This document shows positions 1 through 4,971 of a stretch of DNA of 5,580 nucleotides, in pieces. A program made the position numbers and the translations under genes. This DNA comes from an uncultured Bacteroidales bacterium (GTDB lineage: Bacteria; Bacteroidota; Bacteroidia; Bacteroidales; P3). Location: the NCBI GenBank assembly GCA_947179195.1, contig CAMXAS010000088.1:1-5580 (forward strand). Direction: 5' to 3'. The stretch's first letter is position 1. Each line of letters opens with the position of its first letter. The notes below the pieces were generated by a model. It saw only the letters and a program-made list of their open reading frames with translations, was not told where the DNA came from and did no database searches.

Positions 1-49
1 CGGCTCCGGTTTCTCCTGGGGCGCGATTTGGCTCAAATGGGCTTATTGA
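1..49 (+). CDS. Partial CDS: C-terminal end of a FabH-type 3-oxoacyl-ACP synthase III
   Basis: Plus-strand frame 2 is open from the left edge and ends at TGA 47-49. It gives GSGFSWGAIWLKWAY, the last 15 residues of a protein that starts outside the window. The pattern G-x-G-[FL]-[ST]-W-G-A followed by a [KR]-W end is what I know as the extreme C-terminus of beta-ketoacyl-ACP synthase III, which condenses acetyl-CoA (or another acyl-CoA) with malonyl-ACP to start fatty acid synthesis in the cytoplasm. The catalytic Cys, His and Asn lie upstream and cannot be checked. The gene converges on the RNA methyltransferase, and the two coding ends overlap by 17 bp (33-49). Plus frame 1 is also open to TAA 52-54, but its peptide resembles nothing I know. 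Identity rests on a short motif, so a different thiolase-fold enzyme of the family is possible; Bacteroidota often have several FabH paralogues. Confidence 0.62.
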   Translation, partial: GSGFSWGAIWLKWAY

Positions 50-833
50 GATAAGATGCCCGGATGCGGGCACAGAGGATACCGGCGGCCACGGCGGCGT
101 TGAGCGACTCGGCCGCGTGCGGGCGGTCGGGGTCGGAGGCGGGGGAGAAGGTCGGGATATGGATTTTGCGGTTGACGAGCGCGCGGGTGGCGGGCCGGAT
201 GCCGTGGCTCTCGTTGCCGATGCAATACCAGGCGTCGGTGGCGGTCAGCGGCTGTGAAAACAGGTTCTCTCCCTCCAAAAACGTACCGTAGAACGGAAAG
301 CCGTCGGGGGCTTCGGCCGCCGTCCGCGACAGGTCCACGTAATAAATCGGCAGATGGGCCACCGCCCCCATCGAAGCCTGCACGCATTTTGGCTGGAACG
401 CATCGGCGGTGTCTTCGGAGCAAATCAAACGGTCGATGCCGAACCAGTCGGCGATGCGGATAATCGTGCCGAGGTTGCCGGGGTCTTGCAAACCGTCCAA
501 TACGAGGCTCAAGCCCCGAAACGCCTCGCCCGGCGCCAAGCGGCGGTGCGGCTGTTCCCAAATTCCGAAAACGGACTGCGGGCTTGTCAGGCCGGAAATA
601 CGCATCAGTTCCTTCTCCGAGATAACCATTAGCTGCGGCACGCAGGCCGGGAACCGCTGGGCCACCGTTTCCGCATAGTCGGGTAGCGCGTACAGCCCCC
701 GCAGGTTCAGCGGCGAGGTCAACAGCATTTCGACGACTTTGGGCGTTTCCGCCACAAAGACGCCGTCTTCCCGGCGGAATTTCTTCTGCCGGTAGGCTTG
801 CAGGGTTTTGAGCTGTTGGTTGGAGAGGGACAT
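33..833 (-). CDS. TrmH/SpoU-family RNA 2'-O-ribose methyltransferase
   Basis: This 266-residue protein is predicted to transfer a methyl group from S-adenosylmethionine to a ribose 2'-OH of rRNA or tRNA in the cytoplasm. Residues 1-95 look like the small substrate-binding domain of the family (RREDGVFVAE at 20-29). The SPOUT knot follows with all three SpoU motifs. Motif 1 is DGLQDPGNLGTIIRIA at 113-128, including N120 and the expected catalytic R126. Motif 2 is IGNESHGI at 205-212. Motif 3 has IP at 226-227 and ESLNAAVAAGI at 242-252. The stretch between IP and ESLN (TFSPASDPDRPHAA) is a few residues longer than in relatives I recall. The length is normal. The ATG at 833 has no Shine-Dalgarno, and no better upstream start is seen. 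The gene lies just after the ribosomal operon terminator. Homologues such as Bacillus YsgA/RlmP modify 23S rRNA, but the target here cannot be told from sequence. Confidence 0.9.
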   Translation of the reverse strand: MSLSNQQLKTLQAYRQKKFRREDGVFVAETPKVVEMLLTSPLNLRGLYALPDYAETVAQRFPACVPQLMVISEKELMRISGLTSPQSVFGIWEQPHRRLAPGEAFRGLSLVLDGLQDPGNLGTIIRIADWFGIDRLICSEDTADAFQPKCVQASMGAVAHLPIYYVDLSRTAAEAPDGFPFYGTFLEGENLFSQPLTATDAWYCIGNESHGIRPATRALVNRKIHIPTFSPASDPDRPHAAESLNAAVAAGILCARIRASYLNKPI

Positions 834-849
834 AAGCCGTCGTTTAACA

Positions 850-885
850 AAAAACGCTCTGCATTTTGCAATGCAAAGCGTTTTT
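850..885 (-). terminator. Intrinsic terminator of the rpsF-rpsR-rplI operon
   Basis: There is a near-perfect hairpin here. A 9-bp arm (850-858 with 877-885) and a 6-bp arm (860-865 with 870-875) are separated by a single C/A mismatch and closed by a 4-nt loop (866-869). On the minus strand the hairpin runs into six T residues (854-849), as in a Rho-independent terminator, 19 bp after the rplI stop. On the plus strand it is also followed by T5CTT, so it could act in both directions, although no plus-strand gene ends here. The hairpin is GC-poor in its outer arm, where the T-tract also pairs with an A-tract. Confidence 0.88.
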
Positions 886-904
886 CTTGATGATGCGTCG
901 AAAA

Positions 905-1354
905 TTATTCGGCGTAAACGTCCAACGTGATTTCCGCTTTCACTTCGCGGTGCAGGTTGATGTTGGCCGTGTGCGTGCCGGTTTCCTTGATGGCATCGCC
1001 TACAATCATGATTTTCTTGCGGTCAATCTCAATCTGGTGCTGTTCTTTCAGCGCGTCGGCAATCTGAATCGCGTTGACCGAACCGAAAATCTTGCCGGAA
1101 GCGCCGGCCTTGGCCGCGATGCGAACCGTCAGACCGTTCAATTTGGCCGCAACGGCTTCGGCTTCCTGTTTAATCTTTTCGGCCTTGAAAGCGCGTTGTT
1201 TCAAGGTTTCAGCCAGCATTTTCTTGGCGCCGGCCGTAGCCATCACCGCCATGCCTTGCGGAATCAGATAGTTGTTGGCGTAGCCGTTCTTAACGGTTAC
1301 GATATCGTCTTTGTAGCCCAAGTGAGCCACGTCTTGCGTTAAAATGATTTCCAT
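905..1354 (-). CDS. rplI: 50S ribosomal protein bL9
   Basis: This 149-residue protein is bL9, which binds 23S rRNA near the base of the L1 stalk and reaches out from the large subunit; it influences reading-frame maintenance. The N-terminal domain carries the family signature at 13-40 (GYKDDIVTVKNGYANNYL and then IPQGMAVMAT). It is followed by the long connecting helix, Lys/Ala/Glu-rich at about 43-73, and the C-terminal RNA-binding domain with GKIFGSVNAIQIADAL at 87-102 and the closing NINLHREVKAEITLDV at 131-146. The length is typical. It is the last gene of the operon, 16 bp after rpsR, and ends in TAA 19 bp before a strong terminator. The start is fixed by a strong Shine-Dalgarno 8 nt upstream, which is exceptional for this phylum and absent from the other starts in this window. 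Confidence 0.98.
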   Translation of the reverse strand: MEIILTQDVAHLGYKDDIVTVKNGYANNYLIPQGMAVMATAGAKKMLAETLKQRAFKAEKIKQEAEAVAAKLNGLTVRIAAKAGASGKIFGSVNAIQIADALKEQHQIEIDRKKIMIVGDAIKETGTHTANINLHREVKAEITLDVYAE

Positions 1355-1362
1355 CTGTACTT

Positions 1363-1367
1363 CCTCC
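1363..1367 (-). promoter_or_regulatory. Strong Shine-Dalgarno before rplI
   Basis: The rpsR-rplI gap reads GAAGGAGGAAGTACAG and then ATG. The GGAGG core (GGAGG on the minus strand at 1367-1363) is 8 nt from the start codon, a near-ideal match and spacing to the anti-Shine-Dalgarno of 16S rRNA. The other starts are different: rpsF is preceded by AAAAGTAAAACG, the protease by GAATTGAACGCC, the methyltransferase by AAACGACGGCTT, and rpsR only by AGGAA touching the ATG. In Bacteroidota most mRNAs lack this element because bS21, bS18 and bS6 hide the anti-Shine-Dalgarno, so its presence suggests special translational handling of rplI. Confidence 0.85.
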
Positions 1368-1370
1368 TTC

Positions 1371-1640
1371 TTATTTTAATAAGTCCGCAACATAGGGCAT
1401 CAAAGCCAGGTGACGGGCACGCTTGATGGCTTGAGCGACTTTCTTCTGATACTTCTGCGAAGTACCGGTAAGACGGCGGGGGTAAATTTTACCTTGTTCG
1501 TTGACGAATTTGAGCAGAAAATCCGCATCCTTATAGTCGATGTAACGGATTCCGCTCTTTTTGAACCGGCAGTATTTCTTTCTCTTGGTCTCTACTGCAA
1601 TCGGCGTTAAGTACTTTATGTCGTTATCGTTAGCAGCCAT
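1371..1640 (-). CDS. rpsR: 30S ribosomal protein bS18
   Basis: This 89-residue protein is bS18, which forms a heterodimer with bS6 on the platform of the small subunit, contacting the central domain of 16S rRNA. The hallmark core runs from 52 to 83: IYPRRLTGTSQKYQKK and then VAQAIKRARHLALMPY. The basic N-terminal part (KRKKYCRFKKSG, 19-30) is also typical. One Cys (C24) remains, so a CxxC zinc pair is not present. The length is normal for the phylum. The gene starts 12 bp after the rpsF stop and ends 16 bp before rplI, giving the conserved order bS6-bS18-bL9. Its ATG is preceded directly by AGGAA, too close to work as a Shine-Dalgarno. Base composition is clearly lower in GC than the flanking protease and methyltransferase genes, which I take as highly expressed codon choice rather than transfer. 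Confidence 0.98.
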   Translation of the reverse strand: MAANDNDIKYLTPIAVETKRKKYCRFKKSGIRYIDYKDADFLLKFVNEQGKIYPRRLTGTSQKYQKKVAQAIKRARHLALMPYVADLLK

Positions 1641-1652
1641 TTCCTATTCGTT

Positions 1653-2000
1653 TTAAGCGTTAATACTTTCTTCTTTCTTCTTGTTGTGCTTCTTCTCGTT
1701 GTAAGCGATGGCGAACTTGTCCAACTTAACGGTCAGGAAGCGCAACATCTTTTCGTCGCGACGGAAAGCCGTTTCCAATACGTCCACGACTTTGCCTTCG
1801 GCCTTGAATTCTATCAGGTAATAGAATCCGGTGCCTTTCTTCTGAATGGGATAGGCCAATTTACGCAATCCCCAATTGTCTTCATAGACAATCTCAGCCC
1901 CTTGCTCCTTGAGCAACGACTGATACTTCTTTACCGTTTCCTTCATCTGTTCATCAGACAAAACGGGAGTCATAATGAAAACGGTTTCATACTGGTTCAT
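1653..2000 (-). CDS. rpsF: 30S ribosomal protein bS6
   Basis: This 115-residue protein is bS6, the partner of bS18 on the 30S platform. It begins MNQYETVFIMTPVLS, the first beta strand of the ferredoxin-like fold. It has the conserved NWGLRKLAYPIQKKGTGFYY block at 42-61 and the RRDEKMLRFLTVKL block at 80-93. A Lys/Glu-rich tail follows (101-112), as is usual for an extended S6 C-terminus. The ATG at 2000 is the only start that gives the normal N-terminus. It is preceded by an A-rich stretch without a Shine-Dalgarno. The gene is first in its operon, behind a good promoter and a leader of about 79 nt with a hairpin. In several phyla an rpsF leader is bound by the S6:S18 complex for feedback control. 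That is known of the family and not proven here. Confidence 0.98.
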   Translation of the reverse strand: MNQYETVFIMTPVLSDEQMKETVKKYQSLLKEQGAEIVYEDNWGLRKLAYPIQKKGTGFYYLIEFKAEGKVVDVLETAFRRDEKMLRFLTVKLDKFAIAYNEKKHNKKKEESINA

Positions 2001-2045
2001 CGTTTTACTTTTTAAAGTGTTAGTAATTAAATTTCAGCCTTATAA

Positions 2046-2073
2046 CCCCTTGAAACGATGAAGCCACAAGGGG
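2046..2073 (-). promoter_or_regulatory. rpsF leader hairpin, candidate S6:S18 autoregulatory element
   Basis: Between the predicted transcription start and rpsF, the minus strand has CCCCTTG (2073-2067), a 14-nt loop TGGCTTCATCGTTT and CAAGGGG (2052-2046), a perfect 7-bp stem. It is followed by TTATAAGG rather than a T-run, so it is not an intrinsic terminator. A competing small hairpin, GGGC-TTTT-GCCC (2082-2071), shares the CCCC strand, so two mutually exclusive folds are possible at the 5' end of the mRNA. The location is where S6:S18 leader elements occur. I could not place the CCG loop trinucleotide that typifies the described S6:S18-binding motif, so assignment to that class is uncertain. 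Confidence 0.5.
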
Positions 2074-2083
2074 CAAAAGCCCG

Positions 2084-2114
2084 CAAATATAGCGATAAAT
2101 TATCGAAAAACAAA
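2084..2114 (-). promoter_or_regulatory. Bacteroidota-type promoter of the rpsF operon
   Basis: On the minus strand, TTTG (2114-2111) is the -33 element and TATATTTG (2091-2084) the -7 element, a full match to TAnnTTTG. The 19-nt spacer is within the preferred range for the primary sigma factor of this phylum. Transcription should begin a few bases downstream, near 2080, giving a leader of about 79 nt before rpsF. The spacer itself contains the 13-bp palindrome CGATAA-A-TTATCG (2093-2105), which may be an operator or chance. Confidence 0.82.
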
Positions 2115-2131
2115 CCTGTCCGCGTTTTTCG
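2104..2131 (-). terminator. Inverted repeat after the M16 protease gene, possible weak terminator
   Basis: Just after the protease stop, CGAAAAAC (2131-2124 on the minus strand) and GTTTTTCG (2111-2104) form a perfect 8-bp inverted repeat around a 12-nt loop. The 3' arm is T-rich, which gives some likeness to an intrinsic terminator, but the stem is A/T-rich and no separate T-run follows. The 3' arm touches the -33 element of the rpsF promoter. Without it, transcripts from dnaX and the protease could run into the ribosomal operon. Confidence 0.35.
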
Positions 2132-2135
2132 CCCC

Positions 2136-4958
2136 TTACTCCTCGTCTTCCGGGGCGGGTTTCAACACCCCGCGGACATACACGGCCGGATTCAGATACT
2201 TTTTCAGCGTTTTCTGTATCGTCTTGGCTTTCAGGTTTTCGATGCGCTGAAACTGGATGTCTTTGTCGAGGCCGTCCAAATCCGTGCCGATATAGTCGGC
2301 CTGCATCATCATCGACAGCCAGAATTCGTTGCTGCCGAGGTTCTTCTCAAACGACCGCTTGTGGGTTTCCTTCACCTTGTTCAAGTCGGTCTCGGTCGGC
2401 CCTTCCTTGATGAGCAGTCGGATTTGTTCCAGCACGGCTTCCGTGATTTCGTCCGTGCGTTGCGGGTCGCAACCGAACAGGATGATGAACGAGGCTTCCG
2501 TTTTGGGGTAGCGTTCCAGTTCTATCCTCACGGCCGGCGAATAGACCCCGCCCATTTCCTCGCGGATTTTCTCCAGCAGTTTGATTTCCATCAGGTCGCT
2601 GAAGAACGAGAGGCTTTGGCGTGTCGGCAAGTCCCAGTTATAAGGCATCGTGAAGACGAGGCCGACCATGCTCTGTTCGTCCGCCCCCATTTCCAGTTCG
2701 AATTCGGTTTTGGCCGTCGGCATCGGGGTGGAGATGTCGCGCCAATGCCGTTCTTCCGCCTGGGCGGGGAGGGAACCCAAATACGTCTCCAAGAGCGAGA
2801 GCAGGCTGTCGTCGATTTGGAAACTGCCCACGAGGTAAAAATGGAAACTGCCGGCGTTGGCGAACTGTTCGCGGAAAATAGCATAAGCGCGGTCGGCGTC
2901 GATTTGCTCCAATTGGCTTTCGCTCAACAGGAAGTTGACGCGCGGGTCGTAGTTGGAGGCCACGCGGAGCAGGGTGTCGGAAAAGACGTAATTCGGGCTG
3001 GCTTTCAACAGCCGGTAGCGCGTCTTGAGTTTGGAGACGAGGCTGCGACAGGCCCGCAGGTCTTTGCGGGGTGCCGTGAACGTGAGGTAGTTGATTTGCA
3101 GCAACAGTTCCAAATCCTTGACGGAGGAAGAGCCGTTGATGATGGCGCGCAAATCGTCGAGGCCGGCTTGATAGGCCACGGTATGCCCCTGTAGTTTTTT
3201 GTTCAGTTCGGTGTTGTCGAAAGCGCCCAAGCCGCTTTGGGACTGGATGGCGCCGGCCATCGTCGCCGAAATCAGGTCGGGCAGTTCCACGAGCGACGTA
3301 CCGCCGAGGTTGTAGGCCCCCAGCAGGATTTCATCGTTCTTGAAGGCCGTGGGTTTCAGGTGGACGATGATACCGTTGGAAAGCTTGACCTGCGTGATGC
3401 CGTGCGCGTCTTCGCCCAGGATTTCCGCCCCGTCGGCCGCCCGCGCGGGCAGGCTTACGAGCGGTTCATCACTGAAACGGTCTTCGTAGGGCGCGATGGC
3501 CGTGTCGTTTTTGACCGCCGTGTAAATGGCCATCAGGTCGGCTTCGGTCGGCACGGCCACGTCCGCTTTTTCGGGCGCGGTCAACGCGATGACCAGGTTG
3601 TGGTCCGTAATGCCCGCGCGGGCGGCCGCCGTCACCTCTTCCACCGTAATGCCGGGCAACAGCCGCTTGGCCAATTTATAGCAGTCGGCTGAGGATATGA
3701 CGGGCATTTGATAGAGGAAGTTCGAGACATAGCGCGTGGCCAACCGGCTGGACGGCGTTTTGTCCGCTTCGGACGCGTCGATTTCGTAGTTGGTCAGCAG
3801 GCTTTGTTTGGCGCGTTCCAGTTCGCTTTCCAAGAAGCCGTGCCGCGTCACGCGGTAGCATTCCGTCAACAGGGCGGTCAGGGCTTCGGCCGTGCGGCCT
3901 TCCTTGGCCAAGGCGTAGAGTTGGTTGACATAGACCTGACGCACCAGCGGCCCGTAGCCTTGGCCCGCATGGATGAAGGGCGCGTCGGCTTCCAGGATGA
4001 TTTCGTTGAGCCGCGTGTTGAACATTTCGGTCACCAAGTCCCGGAGTAGGTCGTTGCGGAAGTCGCCCACGGTCACAATCGGCCGGTAGGGCTGTTTGAA
4101 GAATACGACGAGCGTGTTGTTCGTGGCTTCCTTGTCGGTGGCCACCACCACGAGCGGCTTCGCGTTGTCGGGCACGGTGGCGTAAGGCCGTGCGGGCGCG
4201 TCCGCCGGATTCTGCAACGCGCCGAACCGCTGTTTGATTTGGGCTTCGGCGGCATCGAGGTCGATGTCGCCCACCACGATGACGGCCTGCAGGTCGGGGC
4301 GGTAGAAGTCGCGGTAGAAGCGGCGCAGGCTTTCGGGCTTGAACGTGCGCAGGTTGTCGATTTTGCCGATGGGCATCCGTTCGGCATAGCGCGAGTTGTT
4401 CAGCAGGACGGGTAACGTCTTTTGGCGCATACGGTCGTCGGCGCCTAAGCCCATGCGCCATTCCTCGATGATGACGCCGCGTTCCTCGTCTATGGCCTGG
4501 CTGTCCAGTGTGGCTTGGTGCGCCCAGTCTTCCAGCACCTGATAGCCTTTTTCGAGCAGGCCTTCTTTGTCGGTGGGGATTTCAAGCATATAGACCGTTT
4601 CGTCAAACGTCGTGTAGGCGTTGATGTCGCCGCCGAAGCGCACGCCCGTGCTTTGCAGGAAATCGACCAGTTCGTTTTTCGGAAAATGCTCCGTGCCGTT
4701 GAACATCATGTGTTCGCAGAAGTGGGCGAGCCCCGTTTGGTCATCGCTTTCGCAGATGGAGCCGGCGTTGACGACCAGTTGCATCATGACCCGGTTCTCG
4801 GGTTTGGCGTTTTGGCGGAGGTAATAGACCAAGCCGTTGTCCAAACGGCTGATGCGGACCTGCGGATCTACCGGTAGGTTGCGGTTCAAATCCTGGGCGG
4901 AAACCGCCGGGCCTATGGCGCAGAGGAGGCCGACCAACCATAATGCGATGTTTCTCAT
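2136..4958 (-). CDS. Exported M16 (insulinase/pitrilysin) family zinc metallopeptidase
   Basis: This 940-residue protein is predicted to be exported to the periplasm and to degrade peptides inside a two-halved clamshell. A Sec signal peptide is visible: R2, hydrophobic core 4-15, then PAVSA with cleavage before Q22. No lipobox precedes C13. The catalytic M16 domain (about 33-190) has H79-F-C-E82-H83. EERGVIIEEW at 158-167 should give the third zinc ligand (E166, with E159 as the accompanying acidic residue). A first M16_C domain lies at about 205-400. A second, degenerate half starts near 521 (ITQVKLSNGIIVHLKP) and lacks HxxEH. A final M16_C domain (about 690-900) includes LLEKIREEMGGVYSPAV at 794-810. 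The size and layout match PqqL-like bacterial enzymes. The ATG at 4958 is chosen because it places the signal peptide at the N-terminus; an upstream ATG at 5024 would add 22 polar residues and overlap dnaX. It lies 13 bp after dnaX and is probably co-transcribed. The substrate is unknown. Confidence 0.93.
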   Translation of the reverse strand: MRNIALWLVGLLCAIGPAVSAQDLNRNLPVDPQVRISRLDNGLVYYLRQNAKPENRVMMQLVVNAGSICESDDQTGLAHFCEHMMFNGTEHFPKNELVDFLQSTGVRFGGDINAYTTFDETVYMLEIPTDKEGLLEKGYQVLEDWAHQATLDSQAIDEERGVIIEEWRMGLGADDRMRQKTLPVLLNNSRYAERMPIGKIDNLRTFKPESLRRFYRDFYRPDLQAVIVVGDIDLDAAEAQIKQRFGALQNPADAPARPYATVPDNAKPLVVVATDKEATNNTLVVFFKQPYRPIVTVGDFRNDLLRDLVTEMFNTRLNEIILEADAPFIHAGQGYGPLVRQVYVNQLYALAKEGRTAEALTALLTECYRVTRHGFLESELERAKQSLLTNYEIDASEADKTPSSRLATRYVSNFLYQMPVISSADCYKLAKRLLPGITVEEVTAAARAGITDHNLVIALTAPEKADVAVPTEADLMAIYTAVKNDTAIAPYEDRFSDEPLVSLPARAADGAEILGEDAHGITQVKLSNGIIVHLKPTAFKNDEILLGAYNLGGTSLVELPDLISATMAGAIQSQSGLGAFDNTELNKKLQGHTVAYQAGLDDLRAIINGSSSVKDLELLLQINYLTFTAPRKDLRACRSLVSKLKTRYRLLKASPNYVFSDTLLRVASNYDPRVNFLLSESQLEQIDADRAYAIFREQFANAGSFHFYLVGSFQIDDSLLSLLETYLGSLPAQAEERHWRDISTPMPTAKTEFELEMGADEQSMVGLVFTMPYNWDLPTRQSLSFFSDLMEIKLLEKIREEMGGVYSPAVRIELERYPKTEASFIILFGCDPQRTDEITEAVLEQIRLLIKEGPTETDLNKVKETHKRSFEKNLGSNEFWLSMMMQADYIGTDLDGLDKDIQFQRIENLKAKTIQKTLKKYLNPAVYVRGVLKPAPEDEE

Positions 4959-4971
4959 GGCGTTCAATTCA

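Noticed and set aside
43..561. Second minus-strand ORF within the methyltransferase gene
   Set aside because: Its Arg/Pro/His-rich translation is a frame-shadow of the methyltransferase, which carries all three SpoU motifs.
900..907. TAATTTTC as a -7 element for the methyltransferase
   Set aside because: It differs from TAnnTTTG in the last base, and the only TTG nearby is 15 nt upstream instead of 19-21. It also lies before the terminator.
866..1342. Plus-strand ORF opposite rplI
   Set aside because: It begins in the terminator hairpin and lies antisense to a certain ribosomal protein gene; the translation has no recognisable feature.
2007..2018. Small hairpin ACTTT-TT-AAAGT close to the rpsF start
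   Set aside because: Its stem is A/T-only apart from one G-C pair with a 2-nt loop, too weak to claim as a structure; the region is better seen as an unstructured A-rich ribosome-binding region.
2058..3194. Long plus-strand ORF of 378 codons opposite the M16 protease
   Set aside because: It is antisense to a clearly coding, conserved region, its start lies in the rpsF leader hairpin, and its His/Arg/Phe/Val/Gly-rich translation shows no domain. It is a product of GC-biased codon use on the other strand.
3676..4461. Minus-strand ORF of 261 codons inside the protease gene
   Set aside because: It is another frame of the same strand. The translation is Arg/Pro/His-rich without any motif, whereas the protease frame is unbroken with its catalytic residues.
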